This document shows positions 19,253-26,240 of a DNA stretch of 32,197 bases, one piece after another. Below the pieces are notes generated by a model, which saw only the letters and a program-made list of their open reading frames with translations, ran no database searches and was not told where the DNA came from. Numbering within the stretch: the stretch's first letter is position 1; each line of letters starts with the position of its first letter. The position numbers were made by a program, and so were the translations under genes. This DNA comes from a virus, in IMG/VR virus record IMGVR_UViG_3300025872_000028, positions 1 through 32,197 of that record; one strand, 5' to 3'.

Positions 19253-20411
19253 GCTGGTCCTACCGCGCCCTCACGCGGCGCAGAAGGAGATCATGGCTGC
19301 GCCCGCCAGATACAACGTGGTCTCCTGCGGCCGGCGGTTCGGGAAGACCACCATGGGCGCGATCCTCATGGCCGAATCGCTTTTGAAGCACCGAAGGTCC
19401 TGCGGATGGTTCGCGCCGACGTACAGGCTCCTTGAGGAGGCCTACAACGACCAGCGCAAGATACTCCAGCCGATCATAAGCCGCGCGGTGGTGAGCCCGT
19501 TCCCGCGCATCGAGCTAATCACCGGATCGGCGATCGACTACTGGACCCTGGGGGAACCGGCCACGGTTGCCCGCGGACGCCGATACGCTTGGGTCGGCAT
19601 CGACGAAGCCGCGATGGCGGTCTACCTCGAGGAGGCGTGGACGCAGGCGATTCGGCCGACCCTCACCGACTACGCCGGTTCCGCATGGTTCTTCTCAACG
19701 CCAAAGGGCCACAATTACTTCAAGACGCTGTTCGACCAAGCCAAAACCGACGACGAATGGCGGAGCTGGACCATGCCGACGCTTGCCAACCCGTATATCC
19801 CGCCGGCCGAGGTCGAGGCCGCGGAGCGGAGCCTTCCGAGCATCGCCTTCCGGCAGGAGTACCTTGCCGAGTTCGTGGACGCCCAAGGCGCGAGGATGCG
19901 GCGCGAGTGGATTCGCACCGGGACCCCGCCGGCCGGCCTCGACGTGTACATCGGCGTCGACCTGGCGATCAGCACGAAGACCGACGCGGACTGGACCGCC
20001 GCGGTGGCGATCGGGCGCGACTCCGCGGGCACCATCTGGGTGCTCGACGCGGCGCGGATTCGCGCACCGTTCGACGGCGTCCTGCGCTTCGTCCAGGACA
20101 TGGCGGGCAAGTGGCGACCGAAGGCCATCGGCATCGAGCAGGTGCAATACCAAGCCGCGGTGATACAGGAGCTCCTGCGGACCACGCGGCTCCCGGTCCG
20201 CGGGATCAAGCCCGACAAGGACAAGGTGACCCGCTTCGGTCCGCTTGAGGCGCGGTACGAGCAGGGACTGGTGGTCCACGCGCCCGACCTGCCGTCCTGG
20301 TTCGCGGACGAGCTGCTGAGCTTCCCGATCGGGCGGCACGACGACTGCGTTGACGCCACAAGCTACGCTTGGGCGGCGATGGGCGCGACGCGGAGCTTCG
20401 CGGCCGTATGA
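19236..20411 (+). CDS. terL: Terminase large subunit (ATPase-nuclease)
   Basis: 391 aa from ATG 19236, with GGAGG 6 bases upstream. An in-frame ATG at 19218 lacks a good site. The ATPase shows a Walker A SCGRRFGKTT (30-39), a Walker B YAWVGIDEAA with Asp123 and Glu124, and the coupling motif FFSTPKG (152-158). The RNase H-like nuclease shows YIGVDLA (Asp242), AIGIEQ (Glu301) and RHDDCVDA (Asp369/370), all metal-binding positions. The protein powers DNA translocation into the procapsid at the portal and cuts concatemers. It is short for the family but has both domains complete. Confidence 0.95.
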   Translation: MPERIELVLPRPHAAQKEIMAAPARYNVVSCGRRFGKTTMGAILMAESLLKHRRSCGWFAPTYRLLEEAYNDQRKILQPIISRAVVSPFPRIELITGSAIDYWTLGEPATVARGRRYAWVGIDEAAMAVYLEEAWTQAIRPTLTDYAGSAWFFSTPKGHNYFKTLFDQAKTDDEWRSWTMPTLANPYIPPAEVEAAERSLPSIAFRQEYLAEFVDAQGARMRREWIRTGTPPAGLDVYIGVDLAISTKTDADWTAAVAIGRDSAGTIWVLDAARIRAPFDGVLRFVQDMAGKWRPKAIGIEQVQYQAAVIQELLRTTRLPVRGIKPDKDKVTRFGPLEARYEQGLVVHAPDLPSWFADELLSFPIGRHDDCVDATSYAWAAMGATRSFAAV

Positions 20412-20683
20412 GGGCTTGCAAGGTTTGCGGTTGCCGCCCGGCGGATCACCGCTCGATCTGGTGCATGGATTGCTACCGGGCGCACAAGGCCGGGAAACAG
20501 GCCGAGATCGCGATGGATGACGACGCCCGCCTGGCGCGGGTGAGCGACACGCACCAGACCTGCCGTGGTTGCGGGATCGACCTCTACCGCGTGGTGGACT
20601 GGGTTGCCGAGGCCAGACGGTGCAACCGGCGGTGGTTCTGCGGTCGGGACTGCTTCGAGGACTGGCGGTTTCGGACGTTCTGA
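20408..20683 (+). CDS. Small double zinc-cluster protein
   Basis: 91 aa, ATG in an ATGA overlap with terL. It has two cysteine clusters: CKVCGC...WCMDC (residues about 4-21) and CRGCGIDL...CNRRWFCGRDC (about 53-82). Each can bind one zinc. The second is like the MYM/treble-clef type with W-F-C-x-x-x-C. No catalytic His-Asn-His pattern is present, so an HNH endonuclease, often found beside terminase genes, is not supported as such. It may be a degenerate relative or a nucleic-acid-binding partner of packaging. It ends the operon before an inverted-repeat promoter. Confidence 0.65.
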   Translation: MRACKVCGCRPADHRSIWCMDCYRAHKAGKQAEIAMDDDARLARVSDTHQTCRGCGIDLYRVVDWVAEARRCNRRWFCGRDCFEDWRFRTF

Positions 20684-20702
20684 AAATTCTTGGATTATTT
20701 TT

Positions 20703-20740
20703 GCCACACATATGGCGGGATTCTATATGTGTGGCATAAT
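20703..20740 (+). promoter_or_regulatory. Operator-like inverted repeat with extended -10 promoter
   Basis: GCCACACATAT (20703-20713) and ATATGTGTGGC (20725-20735) are a perfect 11-bp inverted repeat around 11 bases. CATAAT (20735-20740), with TGG in front, forms an extended -10 touching the right arm. A dimeric repressor on this repeat would cover the promoter of the following gene. There is no T-run after it, so it is not a terminator. The inner sequence GGATTCTATATG (20718-20729) recurs exactly at 23242-23253. Confidence 0.7.
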
Positions 20741-20774
20741 GTCCTTGTCGGAACCACCGACACGGAGAACCAAG

Positions 20775-21011
20775 ATGCAAACGACGACGATCCAACAAGG
20801 CGCGCAGATTCTTATCAACGAATACAAGGAAGTGTCCGACGCGTTGCGCGAGATCAAGATCAATCTTGACAACGCTGGACGCACCCGTTCGATCCTTTCG
20901 GACATCCTCGAGGAGCGATCGCATGAATTGTTCAACCATATCTGCGCTTTCGTTCCTCATATGGTTGAGGTCGACGAAGTCCTCGACTGGATTCACGCCA
21001 ACGCCAAATAA
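20775..21011 (+). CDS. Small protein of unknown function
   Basis: 78 aa from ATG 20775, with GGAGAACCAAG directly before it. The same leader stands before the gene at 21099. The protein is helical: QQGAQILINEYKEVSDALRE, then SILSDILEERSHELFNHICA and a C-terminal HMVEVDEVLDWIHANAK. No motif, membrane segment or known family is recognised. It is the first gene behind the inverted-repeat promoter, so it is probably expressed early and under repression. Its acidic character and size recall host-takeover or anti-defence proteins, without direct evidence. Confidence 0.65.
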   Translation: MQTTTIQQGAQILINEYKEVSDALREIKINLDNAGRTRSILSDILEERSHELFNHICAFVPHMVEVDEVLDWIHANAK

Positions 21012-21016
21012 TCAAC

Positions 21017-21056
21017 GGCCCGGGAAACCGGGCCACCGTCCACCGGTAGGCCGGTG
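21017..21056 (+). other. Two GC-rich intergenic hairpins (GGCCCGG family, copy 2)
   Basis: GGCCCGG-GAAA-CCGGGCC (21017-21034) is a 7-bp stem with a GNRA-type tetraloop. CACCGG-TAGG-CCGGTG (21041-21056) follows at once. Neither has a T-run. They lie between the small genes at 20775 and 21099 and may set transcript stability or act as weak termination points. Confidence 0.7.
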
Positions 21057-21098
21057 CTGATGAGCCCAGAGGGCGAAACGGAACCAAGGAGAACCAAG

Positions 21099-21479
21099 AT
21101 GATTACGGCTACGATGCCGACGATGCCCGCGATCAAGTGGAGCCGCGACGGTTGGCAGACGCAAGAAGAATCGACATACAGGACGTTCGTCGAGATCGAT
21201 TGGCGCAAGGGTACGATCGAAGTCTACAAGCTCGGATGCGATGAGCGATACTTCGTTCCGACCCGTTTCAAGAACAACCATGCCGCTCGTATGATGGTTG
21301 CGCCTGGAACACCCAAGGTCGAGATCGTCAACGTCCTCGAAATCTACTGGGATCAAATCTCCGAGATCATGGCATCCTACGAGCAAGGTATCCACGTCTC
21401 GGAACCTGCCAGATTCGGCGAAGCATCGGAACTGTTGCGGTTCGCGGTGCGTGGCATCGCATGGGCCTTGGAAGGCTGA
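21099..21479 (+). CDS. Unknown protein, accessory region
   Basis: 126 aa from ATG 21099, preceded by GGAACCAAGGAGAACCAAG, a good SD. The N-terminal half is beta-like (AIKWSRDGWQTQEESTYRTF, then VEIDWRKGTIEVYKLGCDER), and the C-terminal half is helical (VNVLEIYWDQISEIMASYEQ, ELLRFAVRGIAWALEG). It may be a small alpha/beta domain. No family is recognised. Its leader is like that of the previous gene, which suggests duplicated translation signals. Position in the cluster between terminase and methyltransferase suggests an accessory host-interaction role, as inference only. Confidence 0.65.
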   Translation: MITATMPTMPAIKWSRDGWQTQEESTYRTFVEIDWRKGTIEVYKLGCDERYFVPTRFKNNHAARMMVAPGTPKVEIVNVLEIYWDQISEIMASYEQGIHVSEPARFGEASELLRFAVRGIAWALEG

Positions 21480-21488
21480 TAAAGAAAC

Positions 21489-21514
21489 GGCCCGGCTGTG
21501 AGACCAGCCGGGCC
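21489..21514 (+). other. GC-rich intergenic hairpin (GGCCCGG family, copy 3)
   Basis: GGCCCGGCT (21489-21497) pairs perfectly with AGCCGGGCC (21506-21514) around an 8-base loop. The bases after it (TAGTGTGG) do not form a T-run. It lies 10 bases past a stop codon and 21 before the next start, like the copies at 17639 and 21017. Confidence 0.7.
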
Positions 21515-21535
21515 TAGTGTGGAAAGGAGAACCTG

Positions 21536-21706
21536 ATGAAGCGTACCACAAACAACAAATTCACCGAGGCAATGCAGGAGATCATGGCGTTCCTCGTGTT
21601 CCTGGCATTCGGCTGGTGGGCGATCCAAGGCTTCGCCGAGCGACGCGAGATCGAGGCCGAGCAACGCTCCGCGATCATCCGCGCCGAAGGAGGCATGAGC
21701 CGATGA
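21536..21706 (+). CDS. 56-aa single-pass membrane protein
   Basis: 56 aa, with AAGGAGA seven bases in front of ATG 21536. It has a polar start (MKRTTNNKFTEAMQ), a transmembrane helix EIMAFLVFLAFGWWAIQGF (about residues 15-33), and a charged helical tail (AERREIEAEQRSAIIRAEGG). The positive N terminus suggests the N terminus stays inside. The next gene begins within its stop. The form is that of small phage membrane proteins, including holins with one segment and superinfection-exclusion proteins. There is no stronger evidence. Confidence 0.65.
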   Translation: MKRTTNNKFTEAMQEIMAFLVFLAFGWWAIQGFAERREIEAEQRSAIIRAEGGMSR

Positions 21707-21861
21707 AAGCAGGTCGACCGCGGATCGCTCCTGACGGGCCTCCTTGCCCGTCCTGCGGTGCCGGGACGCGCCCGCGTGGCACGGGCTTCCGCTGGTGCCC
21801 GAGCTGCGGGAAGCGCATCCGAATTCCGGTCCTGGTGGACCGCCGGCGGAAAAAATCGTGA
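21703..21861 (+). CDS. 52-aa zinc-ribbon protein
   Basis: 52 aa, ATG at 21703 in an ATGA overlap with the membrane-protein gene. It contains two CPSC knuckles (CPSCGAGT and CPSCGKRI), 18 residues apart, a minimal zinc ribbon, with basic ends (KAGRPRIAPDG, VLVDRRRKKS). A role in binding nucleic acid or modulating a partner is plausible. It overlaps the methyltransferase start by four bases, so it could be a cofactor of that enzyme (inference). Confidence 0.65.
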   Translation: MKAGRPRIAPDGPPCPSCGAGTRPRGTGFRWCPSCGKRIRIPVLVDRRRKKS

Positions 21862-23180
21862 AGTACCTCAGCGTCTGCTCCGGCATCGAGGCGGCTACGG
21901 TAGCGTGGCACGGCCTCGGCTGGGAGCCCGTGGCATTCAGCGAGATTGAACCGTTCCCGTGCCAGCTACTGGCAGAGCGGTTTCCGACCGTCCCCAACCT
22001 GGGGGACATGACAAAGTATCGGGAGTGGCAAATTGAACGTGGAGCAATTGACCTTTTGGTCGGAGGAACACCTTGCCAAGCTTTCTCCGTCGCAGGACTT
22101 CGGAAGGGACTCGAGGACCCCAGGGGCAACCTCGCACTCGTATTTGTTGGAATGGTTGACCACTACCGCCCCGAATGGGTTGTCTGGGAAAACGTCCCCG
22201 GTGTTTTGTCGTCCAACGGAGGACGAGATTTTGGTTCCATCGTCGGGGCGTTGGGGCAACTCGGGTATGGGTGGGCCTACCGAGTGCTGGACGCTCAGTA
22301 CTTCGGAGTACCCCAGCGACGCCGTAGAGTCTTCCTTGTCGCGCATTCTTCAGGAGACTCCAGACGTTGCGCCGAAGTACTTTTTGAGCCGGAAAGCCTG
22401 CGAGGGGATACTAAGGCGCGCAGGCGCACGGGGAAAGACGCTCCCGCCGATGCTGGAGCAAGCCTTGAGGCAGGTCTGCCACGGACCGTTGGAGCCTTGT
22501 GCGCGGACACCCACCCCGGAGCCTACAGCGGACAAGATGCCTATACCGGCCGACTGATCCCGGCATCCATCCTGTACGAGAACCACGCGAACGACTCCCG
22601 GGTAACGCAGGAGGATTCGACCTGCCCGACGGTCACCAGCCGTTGGGGCACCGGCGGGAACAATACTCCGCTGGTGCAACAGGCATACCGCAAAAGCCGC
22701 CGGGCGCAATCCACGGATGACTTCGAGACGTGGGTGGACGACGGCGTGGCGAACACGGTGAACTGCTTCGACCAAGGCGACATTCGGACAACCCACGCGG
22801 TGGCCGTGCAACAGCCGATTGTGCTGATGGATCAGGGTGGGGGTGTGATGCAGGTCAACACGGATGGTCAGACCGGCACCCTTAGGCGGGAAACCCATGG
22901 TCATGAACCGATAGTGTTGGTGCAACAGCCGATGGCGTTCAGCCCGCAAGGCGGTGGCGATATGCGCGGGGTTGATCCGCTCATAAGGCACCAGATGGCA
23001 GTCAGGCGCCTAACGCCGGTCGAGTGCGAGCGGCTCCAAGGATTCCCGGACGGATGGACCGACATCAGGCCCAAGGGCAAGGATACGCCCGACTCGCCAC
23101 GGTACAAAGCCTTGGGGAACAGTATGGCGGTCCCGGTCATGCGTTGGATAGGGGAGCGTATCGCAACCGTGGTACGATGA
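21858..23180 (+). CDS. DNA (cytosine-5) methyltransferase
   Basis: 440 aa, GTG at 21858 in a GTGA overlap. All main C5-MTase motifs are present: I (LSVCSGIEAATVAWHGLG, AdoMet binding), IV with catalytic Cys73 (GGTPCQAFS), VI ENV (111-113), VIII QRRRRVFLVA (153-162), IX (RRLTPVECERLQGFPDGWT) and X (ALGNSMAVPV, about 418-427). Between VIII and IX lies a variable region of about 210 residues for target recognition, longer than in minimal enzymes, with repeated VQQ-x and QGGG blocks. No restriction nuclease partner is nearby, so it is an orphan enzyme, probably protecting phage DNA from host restriction. The recognition site cannot be read from the sequence. Confidence 0.93.
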   Translation: MKYLSVCSGIEAATVAWHGLGWEPVAFSEIEPFPCQLLAERFPTVPNLGDMTKYREWQIERGAIDLLVGGTPCQAFSVAGLRKGLEDPRGNLALVFVGMVDHYRPEWVVWENVPGVLSSNGGRDFGSIVGALGQLGYGWAYRVLDAQYFGVPQRRRRVFLVAHSSGDSRRCAEVLFEPESLRGDTKARRRTGKDAPADAGASLEAGLPRTVGALCADTHPGAYSGQDAYTGRLIPASILYENHANDSRVTQEDSTCPTVTSRWGTGGNNTPLVQQAYRKSRRAQSTDDFETWVDDGVANTVNCFDQGDIRTTHAVAVQQPIVLMDQGGGVMQVNTDGQTGTLRRETHGHEPIVLVQQPMAFSPQGGGDMRGVDPLIRHQMAVRRLTPVECERLQGFPDGWTDIRPKGKDTPDSPRYKALGNSMAVPVMRWIGERIATVVR

Positions 23181-23231
23181 TTCGCCAAGGGCTGGCAGGA
23201 TCACCACCGTTCGTTGCCCAGCCCGAGGCAT

Positions 23232-23253
23232 CATATCGAGCGGATTCTATATG
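23232..23253 (+). promoter_or_regulatory. Second operator-like site sharing GGATTCTATATG
   Basis: CATAT (23232-23236) and ATATG (23249-23253) flank 12 bases, and the inner right half GGATTCTATATG (23242-23253) is identical to 20718-20729. It lies between the methyltransferase stop and the terminator in front of the portal gene. A common DNA-binding protein for both sites is inferred. Confidence 0.45.
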
Positions 23254-23259
23254 GCACGG

Positions 23260-23293
23260 GGCCTCGATGCGCTACCACGCATCGGGGCCTTTT
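23260..23293 (+). terminator. Rho-independent terminator before the late head operon
   Basis: GGCC-T-CGATGCG (23260-23271) pairs with CGCATCG-G-GGCC (23278-23289), with one T-G wobble and a 6-base loop, followed by TTTT. It ends the methyltransferase operon, five bases before the portal promoter. Confidence 0.85.
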
Positions 23294-23297
23294 CGCA

Positions 23298-23312
23298 TGG
23301 GATAATCAGACC
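23298..23312 (+). promoter_or_regulatory. Late promoter with leaderless spacing, portal gene
   Basis: TGGGATAATC (23298-23307) holds an extended -10 (TG-G-GATAAT). GATAAT ends six bases before the portal ATG, so the transcript should start at the start codon. No SD lies at proper distance. The same 10-mer occurs before the genes at 26241 and 28600. No conserved -35 is seen. Confidence 0.7.
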
Positions 23313-25181
23313 ATGGGTATCCTCGATCGCCTCCTCGGGCGCAAGGCAATGGCCGATCCATCCGCGCCGCTCCCGCTCCCGCTCGGGCAATCCCGGGACA
23401 TCTACCTCACCGGTTACGGATCGGGCCAGCTGGTCTCGATGCTTCGCCGAGTCCTACCGGGATCACACCGCGACTGGTCCTTGGTGGCCGGCGACCTCGG
23501 GCTGAACAGCGTGATCGCGCCCGCGATGGACTGGTACATCCGCAACTGGCCCCAAGGAACGCCTCGGGTCATGCGGAAGGTGGACTCCCAGCAGGTCGAG
23601 CCAGTCGAGGATCACCCGGTCATTCAGCTGATGCAGGAGCCCGAGCCTGGCATGGTCGGGAACCTGCTCTGGGGATGGGTTATTCAGGACTACAAGCTGT
23701 TCGGGAACGCGTACCTCCGCAAGCAGCGGATCAGCGGTCCTGGCTCCGCGGTGGTGGCCCTGCAATACCTCCCGCAGGACATGATCCGGCCGGTGGGCGA
23801 TGGCCGGAACCCGCTCACGCACTTCGTCTACACGACCGATGGGCGATCCTACGAGCTCCCGGTCGAGGACGTGATTCACCTGCGGTATGGCCGCGATCCC
23901 TCCGACATGAGGCTCGGGCGGTCCACGGTCCAGGCGGTGCTCCGCGAGATCGCGACCGACAATACCGCGAGCTCCGCGGCCTTCGGCCTCCTTTCTAACG
24001 GCGCGATGCCGAGCATCATCGTCGGCCCGGATTCCAACGGTTCCGCGCAGGTCGACATCTCGCCAGACGACGCCCAGCAGGTCAAGCGAAGCCTCCGCGA
24101 GAACCTCACCGGCGACAATGCCGGCGGCATCGTCGTGATGTCCGGCCCGTACAAGATGGACAAGGTGAGCTTGACTCCTTCCGAGCTCGCCCTGGACTCC
24201 GTGCGGCGTGTACCGGAGGAGCGTATCTGCTCGGCCCTCGGTCTCAATCCGATGGTGCTCGGCCTCGGCTCCGGCCTCGATCGCTCGACCTACAGCAACT
24301 ACGAGCGGGCGCAGCAGGCCGCGTGGGAAGACGGCATGGTGCCGCTCATGCGGGCGGTGGCCGACACGCTCACCGTGGCACTCCTGCCGGACTTCCCCGA
24401 ATCGCAGGAAGGCGACTTTATCGAATTCGACCTTTCAGGCGTCCGCGCCCTGATGGACGACCGCCAGAGCGAGGCCGAGCGGGCGGAGCGGCTCTACAAG
24501 GCGGGCGTGGCCGATCTGGCCGAAGCGAAGCGCATCGCGGGCCTCGAGGCCGCGCCAGAAGATGAGGGCGTCATGCATCCCGACGCATCTCAGCAAACCG
24601 CGGCCGGCGGTGGACCAGCGATGTCTGTCGAGGACGCCGCGAATGCGGCTGGTATCCTCATCCGCTCTGGTTACGATCCGCAATCGGTGACTCAATTCCT
24701 CGGCCTTCAAGTTCAACATACCGGCGCGGCTCCGGTAACACTTCGCGAAGAGACCAAGGCCATCAAGTCTCACCCAACCGCGGCCATGCAGGAGGCCGCC
24801 CGCCGAGCCCTCGCCTGGAAGGAAGAGGGACGGCCCGGCGGAACGCGGGTCGGTCTCGCCAGGGCGAACCAGATCGTGAACGGCGATCTGATCAGCGAGG
24901 ACACCATCCTGCGGATGCACTCTTTCTTCTCTCGCCATGAGGTCGACAAGGAAGCCGAGGGCTTCTCCCAGGGCGAGGAAGGCTTCCCATCTCCCGGCCG
25001 CGTGGCATGGGACCTCTGGGGAGGCGATGCCGGGCAGGTCTGGGCCGCGAGGCTCCGCGACAAGATCATGCGCGGCGAGAAGCTCCCGGCCAAGGCGGAC
25101 GGCTGCGACCACGGCTCGGAGGTGCCGTACGAAAGCCACCCTTTCTACGGGTGGTCGAGCATACCTCCGGCCGAGCGGTAA
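23313..25181 (+). CDS. Portal protein with long C-terminal extension
   Basis: 622 aa from ATG 23313, chosen for the promoter placed 6 bases upstream. The first 400 residues are an HK97-type portal: LNSVIAPAMDWYIRNWPQGT, VEDHPVIQLMQEPEPGM, WGWVIQDYKLFGNAYLRKQR, EDVIHLRYGRDPSD, RRVPEERICSALGLNPMVLG. Twelve copies form the DNA entry ring at one capsid vertex. The C-terminal 150 residues are a separate domain: EETKAIKSHPTAAMQEAARR, then RANQIVNGDLISEDTILRMH and WDLWGGDAGQVWAARLRDK. This domain appears in other phage structural proteins, but its function is not known to me. Portals of this type are usually about 400-450 aa, so the fusion is notable. Confidence 0.9.
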   Translation: MGILDRLLGRKAMADPSAPLPLPLGQSRDIYLTGYGSGQLVSMLRRVLPGSHRDWSLVAGDLGLNSVIAPAMDWYIRNWPQGTPRVMRKVDSQQVEPVEDHPVIQLMQEPEPGMVGNLLWGWVIQDYKLFGNAYLRKQRISGPGSAVVALQYLPQDMIRPVGDGRNPLTHFVYTTDGRSYELPVEDVIHLRYGRDPSDMRLGRSTVQAVLREIATDNTASSAAFGLLSNGAMPSIIVGPDSNGSAQVDISPDDAQQVKRSLRENLTGDNAGGIVVMSGPYKMDKVSLTPSELALDSVRRVPEERICSALGLNPMVLGLGSGLDRSTYSNYERAQQAAWEDGMVPLMRAVADTLTVALLPDFPESQEGDFIEFDLSGVRALMDDRQSEAERAERLYKAGVADLAEAKRIAGLEAAPEDEGVMHPDASQQTAAGGGPAMSVEDAANAAGILIRSGYDPQSVTQFLGLQVQHTGAAPVTLREETKAIKSHPTAAMQEAARRALAWKEEGRPGGTRVGLARANQIVNGDLISEDTILRMHSFFSRHEVDKEAEGFSQGEEGFPSPGRVAWDLWGGDAGQVWAARLRDKIMRGEKLPAKADGCDHGSEVPYESHPFYGWSSIPPAER

Positions 25182-26233
25182 AGCGTACCGGCCAGGAATC
25201 GGAACTCTACCGAGCCGCGCAAGCCTTCCGGAATGGCCTCCTCAAGGGCGAGGAGACCGCGGTGGGTCGGATGCGCGGCATCTACGCCGAAGCCACGGCG
25301 CAGCTCGAGCGTGAGCTGATGGCCCTCGAGGCGCGGCTTGCCGAGCGTGAGGCCCAAGGCAAGCCTCTCGCGGATGCGGCGATGGCCATGCGCGATCGCC
25401 TTGAGCGTCTCATCGAGCAGACCCGCCAACGCCTCGCGGACGTGAGCGGCGAAGGTGTCCGCGTGGTCTCCGACGGCCAACAGACCGCGCTCGAGTTCGT
25501 GAACGCTGGAACGGGCGAGCTCCTCGCGGCCTCCACCGGCGATCCGAGCCGCGCCGCGGGCATCCTCGCGGGATTCGATCGGCTCGACGACGAGGCGATC
25601 CAAGCGTTCGTCGGCTTCTCGTCCGACGGGTCTCCGCTTGCGGTCCTGTTCGACCAGATCGCGACGGACGTGCCGAATGCGCTTCAATACACCCTCGCCA
25701 GCGGGATCGCCCAAGGACGCAATCCGCGGGCCGTGGCGCGGGAAATGTCCGCGCTTGCGAGTCTACCGCGCCGGCGGGCAGAGACGATCGCCAGGACGGA
25801 GATGATCCGCGCGGCCCGCGAAGGCCAGCGGCTCCAATACGGAAGCAACCCCGCGGTGACCGGCTACCGCCGCGTGGCGGCGCAGGATGCCCGGGTATGC
25901 CCGGCTTGCCTCGCGCTATCCGGTACGCTCCACAAGACGGCCGAGATCATGCCGAGCCATCCCAACTGCCGATGCGTCATGGTGCCGGTGACGCCGAGCC
26001 TGGCCGAGATCACCGGCGATCCATCGATCCCCGACATGAGGCCGGGACCGGTGACGCCCGAGATCATCATGGCTGGTCTTTCGGAGTCAGAGCTGCGCGG
26101 TATCCTCGGGCCTGCGCGGCTCGAGCTGCTCGATCAAGGCTATCCTCTGGCCGACATGGTCGAGGTGCGGATGGACCCGCGGTGGGGACCAACGACGCGG
26201 GTGAAGCCTCTCAAGGAGCTGGAGGTGGGATAA
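25151..26233 (+). CDS. Minor head protein, phage Mu gpF-like
   Basis: 360 aa if GTG 25151 is the start, which gives a 31-base overlap with the portal gene. A GTG at 25262 has a better SD (GAGGAG) but would cut a helix that looks conserved, so the start is open. The N-terminal 100 residues are long helices (YRAAQAFRNGLLKGEETAVG, LEARLAEREAQGK). The MuF core lies at about 205-285: RRRAETIARTEMIRAAREGQ, then CPACLALSGTLH and HPNCRCVMVPV, a CxxC-H-CxC-like metal site. MuF proteins lie in the head near the portal and may be ejected with DNA. Portal-MuF-protease-capsid order fits well. The protein's end overlaps the next promoter. Confidence 0.85.
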   Translation: MVEHTSGRAVKRTGQESELYRAAQAFRNGLLKGEETAVGRMRGIYAEATAQLERELMALEARLAEREAQGKPLADAAMAMRDRLERLIEQTRQRLADVSGEGVRVVSDGQQTALEFVNAGTGELLAASTGDPSRAAGILAGFDRLDDEAIQAFVGFSSDGSPLAVLFDQIATDVPNALQYTLASGIAQGRNPRAVAREMSALASLPRRRAETIARTEMIRAAREGQRLQYGSNPAVTGYRRVAAQDARVCPACLALSGTLHKTAEIMPSHPNCRCVMVPVTPSLAEITGDPSIPDMRPGPVTPEIIMAGLSESELRGILGPARLELLDQGYPLADMVEVRMDPRWGPTTRVKPLKELEVG

Positions 26234-26240
26234 TCGGAGC
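26226..26240 (+). promoter_or_regulatory. Late promoter with leaderless spacing, protease gene
   Basis: TGGGATAATC (26226-26235) includes the MuF stop codon (TAA 26231-26233). GATAAT ends six bases before ATG 26241, as at 23298 and 28585. An SD-like GGAGG at 26221 is too far (15 bases) and GGAG at 26236 too close. So the gene may be served by a leaderless transcript besides read-through. Confidence 0.6.

Noticed and set aside
20408-20683. HNH endonuclease beside the terminase
   Set aside because: Cysteine knuckles are present, but no His-Asn-His catalytic pattern can be found. It is kept as a zinc-cluster protein of unknown function.
20703-20735. The perfect inverted repeat as terminator of the terminase operon
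   Set aside because: No T-run follows. Instead an extended -10 overlaps the right arm, so an operator-promoter reading fits better.
19695-20996. Long reverse-strand reading frame (433 aa) across terL and following genes
   Set aside because: It lies opposite the well-supported terminase, the zinc-cluster gene and an intergenic promoter. The protein is Arg/Pro/His-rich, typical for antisense frames in GC-rich DNA.
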